Below, in pieces: positions 25,632 to 37,146 of a DNA stretch of 64,000 bases. Location: NCBI RefSeq assembly GCF_000002425.4, contig NC_037254.1:5177084-5241083 (forward strand), written 5' to 3'. A program made the position numbers and the translations under genes. Each line of letters starts with the position of its first letter. Position 1 is the stretch's first letter. The notes below the pieces were generated by a model. That model was not told where the DNA came from, ran no database searches, and saw only the letters and a program-made list of their open reading frames with translations. The stretch is from Physcomitrium patens. Its lineage: Eukaryota; Streptophyta; Bryopsida; Funariales; Funariaceae.

Positions 25632-25676
25632 TGTAAAGTAAAGAAAAGAAATTAATTTACTTTTCTTTACTTTACA
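25632..25676. repeat. 45-bp palindrome
   Basis: A perfect 17-bp inverted repeat (TGTAAAGTAAAGAAAAG and its complement) separated by 11 A/T bases. It can form a cruciform or hairpin. It lies at the edge of the receptor-kinase island, about 1.2 kb upstream of the start codon. Confidence 0.95.
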
Positions 25677-25941
25677 CGAGCTCGAAACATGTCCAAACTA
25701 GTTTCTACGCAAGTTGGTGGCACTTGTGTAGAAGTTTCTTCCCCTCTAGGTCATGGCATCCTTCATCCACGACTTCATTCATCCATCCTATCTACATAGT
25801 TCAGCCGCCTAGTCAACCCCATCAAAGTCAATGTTGATCGGCAGCATGGAAGGGATGAATACTGATGCAGGCGGACGTGATGATAAATGAAAGATTGAAG
25901 GGATGAATGAATAGAGGAGCGCGAGCTTCGAGGTGTCCCAC

Positions 25942-26220
25942 ATGCAGTCGGGGTCGCAGGATCTTTTCATCTCCGCCAAGAGACCTGATGCGCCTCGAGC
26001 TACATTGAATGGTATGACACTAGACAAGATCTTCAGAAGCGGGTGGGAGGAGGTTGTGGGAACTTGTCATGAGGAGAATCGTCGTGAAGAAACTGTTATT
26101 GCTTGTGCACAGAGGAAAGGATTTTGGAATGTAGATGTCCGGTTGAGGGGGTGGAGCCTTGTGGGTGCTGAGATGCTGGATGGAGCTGGCAACGAGAGGG
26201 AGATTTTGGAGGAGTTATGA
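25942..26220 (+). CDS. Hypothetical 92-residue ORF upstream of the receptor kinase
   Basis: Opens with ATG at 25942 and ends with TGA at 26218-26220. The product would be hydrophilic, with several acidic/basic stretches and no signal peptide, membrane span or domain I recognise. An overlapping minus-strand ORF (26067-26294) is about as long, so openness alone is weak evidence. It could be an upstream exon or upstream ORF of the kinase gene, a separate small gene, or chance. Confidence 0.2.
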   Translation: MQSGSQDLFISAKRPDAPRATLNGMTLDKIFRSGWEEVVGTCHEENRREETVIACAQRKGFWNVDVRLRGWSLVGAEMLDGAGNEREILEEL

Positions 26221-26848
26221 GGTTTCCACCGAGTGGAAAGTAATGTGTTGGGAGAGTGACGCAATTCTAGTGATGAGGAGCGTGTTGCTGACAAACTGGG
26301 GATGGCTGTGACGCTTTGATTAAATTATAGATGCCTTATGAGGGTTCTTGAGGGTCTAAGTTGAACAGCAGAAACCAGGCTGCATTTTTATCGCCTAGAA
26401 TTAGTTTCTAAGCTTCGCAGGGAAGGAGGGCGGGGGTCAAGATTTCTCTTTGATTGCTGAAATTTTGTGTTCGTGGAATTCGTTTTCCAGATCTTTGAAG
26501 TCTCATTTACAGAGACTGCTGAGATCCCTAGAACGATTCTTAAAGTTCTTGATTAGCTGAGCTATTTATTATCGGTTTGCTCCAGACTTAACCCAAGGAC
26601 TTCATCTTGCCATAAACCTCCATACAGTTTTCTGTCGCTTGGTTACTTAGAGTAATTAAGATTGCGTGCAATAATGCTAGACTTAAGGGAAAAAAGATCT
26701 GTTGGCGGAAGTTCTAAGGACGATGGTATCGGTCACTTCCTACCAACAAGGAAGTCTCAAGTGCTTTATTACTTTTTTTAAATTCCTTCGAGATTCTACA
26801 GGAACTTATTTACGCACTCCTTTCACAAGAGCAAGTCATCGTTTTGAG

Positions 26849-29800
26849 ATGGGAGAAGTACGAGCGTTGTGCTTCTTTGTGGCTGTGCTGGCAATCGTCT
26901 GTAATGTTTGCCATGCCCAGACTGGAATGGACGCAGTCAAGTACATTGAGAATTTTGAGAGCCAGGTTAAGGAGATTTCACAAAATTCTGTGACCAACTT
27001 CATGAGATCGTGCGGTGAGTGTTCCTACTTTCGTATCCTTCAGTACAAATTTTTTGCAAAGAAAATGTTTATCAGATGTGAAGGACATCCATTCGTATGA
27101 TTTGCTGTGATTAGCGTCATATGTATTGTAGAAGAGCTTTGCAATGGCAGTGCGTTTTGAATAGGACATTACTTCGTGTTTTTCAGCAAGCTCATGGTAT
27201 TTGTTATTCCTCAGAATTATTGGCGTCATGTCAAGGGAACTGCTCCAGGCAAGCTTGTTTGCCAGTGCAAGGTGATGACGAAGGTTATGAGTGCAAACGT
27301 GTTACCAATAATTCGCATTGTTATAGTGTGGATGGCAATCTGGGGTGCCGAAACATTCGTGTTTCTATGGCAAAGAGCTTCGTTAGGTATCATTTCATTC
27401 ATGACCACTCAACTAATCTGAATGTTACATTACATGTAGGGAACATTCATCAAGATCTGTTCTCTGAAAATTCCTTGGAGCTAATTCTTTGTGATTCGAA
27501 GTCATTTATTGGAGGTCTTGAAAGTCCATGACGTTGCATACACTTGTGTTAATCCATGGGAACTGCGTAGGTTATCGACGGGTATAAGCGGTCTGATAGT
27601 TGAGGCAAATACCACTATCTGCTCTCAAAGGAACTTAGACGCAACTTTCAAAAATACCTCTTCTCATAACGAACCGAATTCAACTTTCTGGGGTTACTTC
27701 GCTTCTGTGGAGGGCGTCCACCGAGCTTATCCGGGTCGAGTATGTCCTCCCATCTCTGTGTTGGAAATCAATTTACTGTACTGCCAGCAGAGGTCTTGAA
27801 ACCGAAGCCCTCGTTGGAAAGCTATTTTACTATTTGTGCTTCTTGACACTGGAAAGGTATCTTGTTTTGCAGGATGTATCACCGGATATATGTACTTTTG
27901 AACCACGGAAGCGGCCATGGTAAGAAATCTAGGTCTTCTTTCGTCATTGAACTTGTATGTTGCTGACGAGCTATATAGAGTTTTGTAACGCGGCTTTTTA
28001 ATTCTTCTGTCTCTTTCGCCCTTTTGTCTAAGAACTTGCTTCTTTACACATTGCAAGTCGTCTAGCTAGAACTTCCGAAATTTGTGCTGGAGCGATGGTT
28101 TTCTCATGAATGCATTTTGTGCTTACCACTGCCCGCATACTCATACCGTATTGGACCACCTACTGGATCTTGCAATTTTGATTGGAACCCTGCCCACGCG
28201 ATTCAGGTACATGGGAGTGACTGCAATCAAGAAAGATGTCATTGTGCTTCTTGACACTGGAAACACGATGGGTGATCTTCTTCCTGGCGACTTATTGGAC
28301 TCTGCAGACATAACCAAGTTGAATGCTTCGTTGTCTGTTGTGAACGAGCTTCTGGACACTTTCGCTTACGGCGATCGCGTAACGGTCATCACGTTCACTA
28401 ACTCGGGAGCAAGGACCGTCCTTTCGCCTGTAAGCATGTATTCAGAGTATGAGTAGTCCAGGGGTGAGCTTATGAAGATTTAGACAATCCAGAGAGGCTA
28501 TACATTTCTTCTTCTGTAACTGTCTATACTAACAATATCCAGGCTTCTTAAAGTGGTCACATAGGTTGTATGTATGTTTCTCAGATAACAGTTGGTGCAA
28601 ATGGGATTTCATCGCTGAAAACTGCACTGCAAGATAGTGTATCCCCTGATGCTTCACAGGGGAGCTCCAATCTGACGAGTGCATTTATTTTGGCAAATCA
28701 AACGTTTGCAGCCACTAGTGCGCTCAAGGTATGACCTCAAAAAACTCCTACTTTGAATATGCCATTTGTACGCTTATCTGAGGTTTGTGAACATGTTGAC
28801 TCGTAAAGTTTTTTTATAATTAAATTTAAGTTGCAGATGTGTTGCAAGTGCAGGTTATATTGACAATTACCGATGGTCAAATTATGCCTGTGGACTCGGG
28901 AACCACGGCCAATTCGACGAGCGTCTTTGCCTCCATCCGCTCCCTCAACACCTTGCTTCAGATTTACAGTTTCGACCGGGCACCTTCAGCAGCGAGTCGG
29001 CTAAAAACTTTGGCATGTGACTGCTTTGGAACTTACGAAAGGATAATCACCACTGTCAAAAATCCTCTTTGGACGCTGAGGTCTTATTTTGGTATACTGG
29101 CAAGAGTCCGGCTTACCGCATCCAAGAACATGCCGTATTGGACTAAGCCTTACAACGATAATGGAAGCCTGGGGAAAGTGATTACGGTGGTGTATCCAGC
29201 CTTTGTTGACAACTACACGCTCATCGGAGTAGCAGGCGTCGACGTCCTTCTCGAGGATCTAGGACCCGTTACATTATCTGACCTCACATCTGTATTACTG
29301 CAACGTGGCAACACCGACTTGCTGACTGGCCTCTTGCCACCGCGACTTCCATGTTCTGTGAGTTATTTTCCTGATCCTCATGTGGTTGCATCTTCGCGTC
29401 ATGTTTCAGCTTATCGTAATATGATTTGTAAGAAAGACCTGAGAGACGAGTGTTCGAATTTTTCAGTTTGGATTATCAACGGCGAATCAATGCCCAACTG
29501 GTACAGCACCGCCAAATGCATTATGCCATGCTACCGTCGCGAGCGGCCCCAGTTTCCAGCAACGTATTTGCAGCTGCTCCGGATTTTGTTTGGCTTCGGT
29601 AACAGACCGAAAGAGCTCTTTGTCACCTGCACAGATTAGTGGGATTGGGGTTGGGGTGGGACTTTCGGTTATATTCTTCGCTGCCCTCCTGTTCCTGTTC
29701 CGTGAAAAGAAAACGTCACAAATTGAGAGAGAAACTATTCCTCCTCTCGGTGCGCCACTATTTTCAGACTCGAAGATAGAGTTCAAGGCTATTTCACCTC

Positions 29801-30921
29801 TCTCATCCTCGTAAGTATCATTTGCTTACTTTATTCACATCATCAACTATGCTACCTGATTGTAAACTTTCCCACCTCACTGAAACAGTTCTCTAAAGAT
29901 GTGTACTGTATGTAGGGTCCGATCACCAAGCTCAAGGCGAAGGTCGTTGAGAGCCAACTCTCTAGGTTGGGCAAGCCAAGCAATGCAAACCCTGACGGAA
30001 TACACACAAGAGGACCTTGCGGCTGCAACAGACAACTGGAGCAGTACTGCCGAACTCGGTCGCGGTGCCCATGGCCTGGTCTTCAAGGGTATACTTTCAG
30101 ATGGCACCCCAGTAGCGATAAAAAAACCCACCAGAGACGTCACCCATGACACATGGGACACTTTTGCCACAGAACTGGAGCTCCTGTCCAAGCTCAATCA
30201 CAAACGACTTGTGCGATTGCTGGGTTACTGCAAGGAGGAGATTATTCTCGTCTACGAATTTATGGAGAACGGGACGCTCGCTGACTGGTTGCATCCCATG
30301 AATCCAGAGTTGAAGCTTGGGTGGGAGAGAAGGCTGAAAATTGCCTTGGGAGCTGCGAGGGGACTGGAGTATCTCCACGAGTACGCCATGCCGAAGACGT
30401 ATCATGGGGATGTTAAACCTGCCAACATCTTGCTGGATCATGAATGGGAGTCTCATGTCTCAGACTTTGGACTGTCAATTTGGAGTAATGATGACAAGGA
30501 CCCATATCTGATAGCGAGTCGCATAGGGGGAACTTTCGGATACCTGGACCCGGAATTTGTCTCAAGCGGGCAAGTGACCTTCGCCAGCGACGTGTACAGT
30601 TTTGGCATCGTACTCCTGGAGTTGATCAGTGGCCGTCCGGTAGTGGTCGAGTACGAAAACATCCGGGACTGGGCGACCAAGTATGAAGAGGATGATGCCT
30701 TGGAAGACGTTCTGGAAAAGTCCCTTGAAACACCTGAATGGAGTGTCGATGTGTTGGTAGAGATCGTGCGAATTGCACTGAGGTGCACGGAGCGCAAGAA
30801 GCAAGACCGGCCTAAGATGAAGGAAGTGGCTTCCTCATTAGACCACGCTTGGCACTTCTGGGTGCGATCGCAAGGAACCATAAGTGAGGACTGCTCTTTA
30901 TCTGTCATTGAACCCAGATGA
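26849..30921 (+). CDS. Receptor kinase with alpha2delta-like VWA-Cache ectodomain, nine exons
   Basis: My model has exons 26849-27014, 27215-27386, 27571-27739, 27873-27919, 28207-28429, 28585-28728, 28854-29357, 29467-29810 and 29889-30921. All are GT-AG with consistent phases and total 933 codons. A signal peptide covers about 1-24. A Cys-rich VWA_N part ends in WGYFASVEGVHRAYPG (153-168). PRKRPWY (180-186) leads into a VWA domain with DTGNTM (201-206) and ITDG (312-315). A Cache-type domain spans about 365-470, with YWTKPYNDNGSLGK and GVAGVDVLLEDL. A Cys-rich linker follows, then a membrane span at about 526-547. The kinase has GRGAHG (647-652), VAIKK with Lys668, HGDVKPAN (non-RD, 762-769), DFG (782-784), GTFGY and RPKMKEV. 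The domain order VWA_N-VWA-Cache is that of calcium-channel alpha2delta. Binding of an extracellular small molecule coupled to cytoplasmic phosphorylation is inferred. The exon-3 acceptor is the least certain; 27502 is an in-phase alternative. Exon 9 has a second in-phase acceptor 27 nt downstream (29916). Confidence 0.85.
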
Positions 30922-31640
30922 CTGTGTGAAGCAGCACAATTTGACCATTTAATTCCAGCGGTTAGTCCTGGTACTCCCCGTTCATTGTTGCCAGGCAACC
31001 TGGTGCTTCCTGCAACTACGCTGTTTTTTGAAGAGCAGCCATTGCGCACAAGAAAGCAAAACCTGAACAAATGTTCCGAAAATCAGCGGGAAGCACTTTC
31101 AGTGTTGAAGGCCATGGCTTATAGGAGATGGACGGAAGAAGGTGAAAACCAAGTTGTCGAGTGCTGGTGTCGCAACTCGAACTTTATCCCTTCTCCTGAG
31201 CGCACTTCGAGCAAGCTTCATTCTATATTGCAGTGACTCAAAAGTGAGCTGTCTATGAGGTAAATGTTAGAGTTTGCACAGTATTCCCAGAAGTAAGCGA
31301 AGGCTTCAATGTATGTAATGAGGTTTTTAAGAAGAGCCCGACAAATTGTGGATCAACCTTCAATTTCCCAGCTAGGTGATCAGAGTATCTGAGCCTTGAG
31401 AAAGTGTTGCGACGCGTGCGCCGAAAGGGTTAGCTCAAGTGCCAGTCGAAGTTGCTGTTCAATAGTCTTCCACCAATTTGCCGGTGGAATTATAAAAGCT
31501 CTGCGCAAGTGCGGGAGATTCGTTGATTATTGTATTGCAGTAGCGAAGTCCTGAATGAAGCAATGGCCAATTATAATGTGGCTTAGTTACCTCTGCAGGA
31601 GCCTCGCCAACCACACACGCATCCGATATCGTTCATACAT
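30922..31640 (+). other. 3' flank of the receptor-kinase gene
   Basis: Gene-like composition continues to about 31640 and presumably includes the 3' UTR. An 83-codon ORF (30985-31236) has no ATG at its start and no recognised domain. From 31640 the sequence becomes AT-rich. Confidence 0.4.
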
Positions 31641-34590
31641 GGGTTGGTTGGACAGTTAGATGAGACTAGACCAATTGAATATAGTTTGATTAGATCTAGT
31701 TCAATTGGAAAGTTTTGTACACAGTTGATGAGAAAAGTTTTTGGAATAAGATGATATATGTATATATATAAAGACAAAAATGATACAAGAATAGAAATAG
31801 TGGCTTGAAAGAACAACAAAAATTTAAGGCTTGTAAGTTAGATGTATGAAGTTTACAACGTCAATGTAAAAAAATATTTATTTAAATCTAAAAGATGTTA
31901 TTGAATCGAGAAAAACATAACTTATGAGATTTTAATTGTTAATAGTAAATAATCACAAATTTGAAAAAAAAGAAAGACCAAAAATAGACTTAAAATTTTA
32001 AAAATTGTGAATTTATAAATTTCTTATTTTTATACATATATTTGTCAAGTTTATTTATGAGTTTTTTTTTTTTTTTTTTTTGATATTTGATATTTTTTTG
32101 GAGTTTTTTTAAGAAGCATTATTATTATTATCATTATTATTATTATTATTATTATTTTCATAGAGCATAAGATACTATTTTTATTCTTTATCATTTGTTA
32201 GCATCTTACCATATTAATATTCCAGCTTTTCTATGATTTCAGAACTTCAGTCTTTGTTATTCAAAGAGAACATAATTAATTATTTTAATTATTTTTATTT
32301 TGATATTTATATTTAAAACTAATTGAAATATTTTTAAAAATATCATTCTTCCACTAAAATCATCTATGTAATAATTAATATAATAAACTAAAATTATAAT
32401 AACATAATATTTTTAAATAGATTTTATCATTAGTATATTACATAAAAATATCAATGGATAATTTTAGGCTATTATTACAAGCCAACTACTATAATTAGAA
32501 CAAAGTTGTTGAAGGCAAAATTAAATAGTTGAGTTAAACAAGTTAGAAACAAATTCTAGTTTGTATATAGAGATGATAATAGGATAGAATGGATTCTATT
32601 CTTTAGAATTAGATCTTATAGAATATTTGTTGAAATATAGAAAATATTCTATAAGTAAAAATTGAAGATAGATTTAGTAAAAATAGTATTAAGTGAAGGA
32701 GATAAAACATAGCAATATAAAATGTAGAAGGACAATAGAATAATGTTGAAAAATATATTTAAACATATAATTTGATTTTTAAAAAGAAATAGAAAATATA
32801 ATAAATTTCAAGAAGAATGTGTAGATTAATTTGTAATAAAGTTGTATTAGTTTCAAATTGCAACAAAGTACTTTTTGATATAAATGAATTCAAGAATATA
32901 ATTATTTATGCTTAAATGCATCATAAGAAATAATGCCACCATAAATATTAGATTTACATTCTAAATCTAGTAAAATTCTTGAAAGGAGGTCTTTGAGATT
33001 CTTGACCTTTTATTTAAGTTCTTATATATTTAATTATTCCAAAACCTCTTAAAGCTCGTATTTTTTAAGTTGAGCCTTTGAAAGAATAGAGTGTTGTGAC
33101 TTCTTTTCTTATAGAATAATACATTTCTATAGTATTAATATATGATTTGATTTTTTTGTTGTAGAATTTTATTGTATCTTTTGAGATTTTTTCTACTAAA
33201 TTTCATTTGAAAAAGATCCTACCTTATATATGAGTGAAAGAGATGTAGAATTATACTTATATGGGATATTATACAAGGTACAAGGAATTATATTTGGATT
33301 TGGTACCACTCTAAAAATTGTAATGAAGTTTTTAGAACAACGAATATTGTACTAAAATTAAAGTGGCTTTGTAATGAAAATTAGATAAATTATCTATTCA
33401 TGAATTGATTTCATCAAGTCTTTAGCTTATAAACAACTTAGTGATAAAAAAGTGCTATTTGTTAAGGTGTACAAAATAACATCAATTTGAAAATTCTAAA
33501 AGAAATCCTTTCAACAAGCTAAAGATATCTTATCAAAAGTCTAGAAAGATGAATCGTTACCATTCAAATATTTCTTACAATTTTTTTGAGATCTATCTCA
33601 CCATCTCCGGCAATCACTATTACGCTTAGGACAAAAGAAGATGGGGTAGCACTACACAAGTCAACTATCTTTTAGAGATTGATTTCAAGTCTTTCCGCAT
33701 GTTTTTTGCTATAAGTTAGATTGTGTATAGTTGTGGTTATATTTGTTTTGGTGTTCTAGAGAAAAAAAGTGTAATTTTTTGAACTCATAAAATCAAAGAA
33801 GGGAATAATGTTAGAGTCAATTCTTAAAAAAAATTAATCATCTTTAGTAGTAACAACAATAATCACTATGCAACCTTCTAAACAAGTCTTTTGTTTATTA
33901 GACTTATTTAAAGGTATTGGCATCAAATTAATAGCCATTTTGCAAGTATATATCAAGGTCAAATATTTATATATTGACAAAAATTCAATTGGCTAAAAAA
34001 GTGGCTATTAAGTATCTTATAAAGCTTAAGAAATTTTATTTTCATTAATTACCATACAAAACAAATAATAATTCTTTTACAACATTGACACAAAATATCT
34101 CTTTGATTGGTAATGTTCAACTCTAAGCACATAGTTTAGTCAATTTAACTACAAGATGGTCTTATTAAGACTTGTCTAAGGCCAAAAATCAAAATAGACT
34201 ATAAGATAAGTAGAATGTTTTAATTTAAGAATTTTATTAGAATTATTTACATTCTTTAAGCCATTAAAATTCTTTAAGCCATGCTAATATGATTAATAGA
34301 ATCAGAGAGCCTTTAAGAATATTTTTTATATTAAGCACCTTTGTCAAAACATTTGCATTTTGAAAAGATGGACCATGTATCATTATAAATACAATTGGTA
34401 TAAAATATATGACTAATAAACCTAATGTAAATAAGTGAAAACATGCCATAGAATTTCTTATTGATTCTATTAAATTAACTAATTATTCTATCTCTAAATA
34501 TTAAAGGATGAAGTTATTAGAATTAATCAGGGATTTAAAATTTTTAACATAGATAATAGACATTGTTTGAAGAAGCAAAATATTTGCATG
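31641..34590. other. AT-rich DNA, no recognisable gene
   Basis: Contains a T-run (about 32060-32081), an ATT-type microsatellite (32118-32157) and otherwise featureless AT-rich sequence. Probably old transposon DNA. No frame can be followed. Confidence 0.55.
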
Positions 34591-35252
34591 TTGCAAATTC
34601 AACTATGCCATCCTATTTTCTACTAAGAGAATCAATATTTTGCATCTTTTACTTTATTATGGCATTCAAATATATCCAATTAGCCTAGGAACCTTCAAAT
34701 CTTACTCCATTTGTTCATAATGGCTCCCAATATAGTAAAACTTATTTCTACCAAAGTCTTAAAAATTATTCTGAAACTTCTTAAATCAATTCTAAATAAA
34801 ATTTAAAAATTCTTATAATTTATTTTTAATACTAATATTAATTTAATGCTATGTTTTTCTACCTTAGTGATTTTTTATAGTGATAAAAATGAATGTAAAT
34901 CAATTATAAATCCTATTTTTTATTTCAATAACAAAAAGACATGTTCATTTTTATACTTCTCTTAACTACTAACTAACATTTATAGTTTTTTATAAGTAAT
35001 ACATATGGATAGAAGACCAAAATAGATATTGATCTTAATATCTAACCATTAATATTCAGCAATAGATATAAATGCCAAATCAACTTAGATAATTGCATCC
35101 AAGAATTATTAAGATTCTATTTCTACAACTAATATTTTAATTTTCTATTTGCCTAAAGATTTCTACACTACTCACTATATATTGTGATTTTAAGCATAAT
35201 AATTATATGTTTTTGTATTAAATATCCAAGTAAGTCATTTAAATGATTCACA
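34591..35252 (-). repeat. Solo-LTR-like repeat, family D, copy 3
   Basis: The reverse complement aligns with 22930-23735 and 4480-5270. The LTR-type start TGTGAATCATTTAAATGAC reads leftwards from 35252. Another related end lies at 55200-55559. Confidence 0.55.
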
Positions 35253-35579
35253 TTTAGTGAGAGGTTTAAAATATATTGTATTAATTTGCATTGTAATAAA
35301 TTATTTTAAAGAATTTGCTTTCAACATTATTAATAAAAAATCTTTGATATTATCTTTTAATCCATATTGAAATTGATAACGACTTTATAATTCCAATGCA
35401 CATTGTAAGCAAGGTTTTGGAATTTAGCAACATATATAGAGGCTAACCGTGCTTCTTATTATAAAGATAAGAGCTTGGTCTCTATTATTCTTTCAATCAC
35501 TTTTTTCAAATGTGATTCATAATCCTTCTAGGAATAAATTCAAATCATAAAGAAGTTGTGAATCCTTATCCATCAAAGG
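35253..35579 (-). repeat. Repeat E
   Basis: Similar to 7141-7440 over about 250 bp, including shared TATTATCTTTTAATCCATAT-like and AAGGTTTTGGAATTTAGCAA-like blocks. Non-coding. Confidence 0.5.
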
Positions 35580-36120
35580 TGTGGTCACAAATAAATTATG
35601 TAAGATACCAAATATACAATCAAATAAAAGAGTTTTAATAAGAAACTAATAAGAATTTGATTTAATCACATGAGTATAAGGTTAACACTAAGAATAGCAA
35701 ACTAAGTAATATGTTGTCAAGATTGAGGATCTTCTAAGTCCCAACTCTAATATATACTAGGTATAAAGAAGCTTCTTGAAAAGTTTCTATATTTCTTGAA
35801 GTTGAAGTAATTTGAAGAAGTTTCTTGAGAAGTTTTCATATTTCTTAAAGATGAAGCAATCTTAAGAAGCTTCTTAAGAAATTCCTATATTATTTCAAAA
35901 TAAAGCAATCCTAGAAAGCTTCTCAAACTTCTTTAATTTTTGAATTTTTTTAGAATCTATTAAAATATTTTAAGAATCTTTAAAAATCTTCTGAAATATT
36001 TTAGAGATATTTTTAGAAAATTTTATTAAAATATTTAGAGAATATTTTAGAATATTTTAGAATCTGATATAATATATTTTAAAAATATTTTAAAAATCTT
36101 CTTATTGAATATCTATAATA
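35580..36120 (-). mobile_element. Decayed family-A LTR (3' LTR of antisense element)
   Basis: The minus strand starts TATTATAGATATTCAATAAG at 36120 and carries the corroded GAAGCTTC-rich array seen in the intact LTR. To the right follow, antisense, the post-pol segment, chromodomain and integrase of the same family, so this is the 3' LTR of an old antisense copy. Confidence 0.7.
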
Positions 36121-37126
36121 TCATTTTTTTTTTTTTTTTTTTCTAATTTTGAATTCTACAAAGAGATTAGATTTAATATCTACTTTCTTTGTTATATACA
36201 ACATCTTAATAGTAGCTTTATAAAGAAGTCATCTTGAAATAGGTTTAGATTTTTGAAGATAGCATTAATGAAACTTTTGTATCTTTTATGATACATTCAT
36301 TAGATTTTCTATTGATTTATTTATTTATTCATCAATATTGTAGCCATACCAATAAATAAAATATTCCAACTTTCTTCTTCTTTACCAAAAATCAAGGAGC
36401 TTTTCTATCTCATATTCTATATGATTATCTATTTCAATGCAAGGTAGTGATAGTTGTATTCTTCTTAGAATAGTTGATTCTAAATAAGCTTATGAGCTAG
36501 AAACATGAAAGACTAGATGTACCTTCATAAATGTGGGTAGTTTCAACCAATAAGCCATTAGATTGATTTATTTTTGAATATAAAATGGTCCAATCTTTGA
36601 TAATCAAATTTATTGCATGGCCGATTGGTCTTGATATTTTATTGAAGAAGCCATATTTTATTTTCAACTTGGGAATTTTTTTTAAAAAAATTAATTTTTT
36701 TTTAAGAATCTTGAGTTTCTTATAAATAGAGCTTTAAATTTATTTAGACTTGTAATAATTATTTTGTAAGATCTTTAGCTATTAGATTTTCATCCTTTGA
36801 TGTACCTTACAAATCAATCTTTGGATGGTAATTATAATTGGAGTAAAATGGTATTTGTTGGATCGAAGCATAAAGAATATTATTTTAAGCAAACTCTATT
36901 AAAGGTAAATATGAGATCAAATCATCTTGTTGATAGTTGATGATACATTATAAATACTATTATAAAACTTGATTAACACATTTTTTTGACCATCAATTTG
37001 AGGATAGAAGATAGAAAAAAGTTTAATATTTACCTTCAATATCTCAAAAAGAATTACCAAAATTTTGATATAAATTGAGGTCCTTAATTAAAAATAATAT
37101 TATCAATTAAGTCATGATATTGATAT
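36121..37126 (-). pseudogene. Decayed chromodomain and integrase, left part (antisense)
   Basis: Minus-strand counterpart of the chromodomain (about 36240-36420) and of the integrase core (about 36880-37120) of the intact element. The integrase reading stops exactly at the 5' LTR of the intact element and resumes after its 3' LTR at 43316. It has many stops. Confidence 0.75.
37122..37126 (+). repeat. Target-site duplication GATAT (left)
   Basis: GATAT immediately before the 5' LTR is repeated at 43316-43320 immediately after the 3' LTR. Joining the flanks restores a continuous decayed antisense integrase. Confidence 0.85.
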
Positions 37127-37146
37127 TGTTAGGGACATATTCCTTA

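Larger units (their letters stand above)
25181..26848 (+). promoter_or_regulatory. Upstream region of the receptor-kinase gene
   Basis: Composition shifts to gene-island values at about 25180-25250. The region includes a large palindrome (25632-25676) and a possible small ORF (25942-26220). The part nearest the ATG at 26849 is presumably promoter and 5' UTR; no TATA box could be assigned with confidence. Confidence 0.3.

Noticed and set aside
27387-27439. Possible 53-nt intron in the receptor gene
   Set aside because: Good-looking ends (GTATCA...TGTAG), but splicing leads to a stop within a few codons; later acceptors keep the frame.
28837-28853. Earlier acceptor TTGCAG for receptor exon 7
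   Set aside because: Reads into a stop within nine codons; the acceptor before 28854 keeps ITDG in frame.
29358-29409. Possible 52-nt intron ending GTTTCAG
   Set aside because: Splicing here gives an immediate stop (TGA); the acceptor at 29466 gives a continuous frame into the membrane span.
30985-31236. ORF after the receptor kinase
   Set aside because: No ATG at its start, no domain, and it lies where the 3' UTR is expected.
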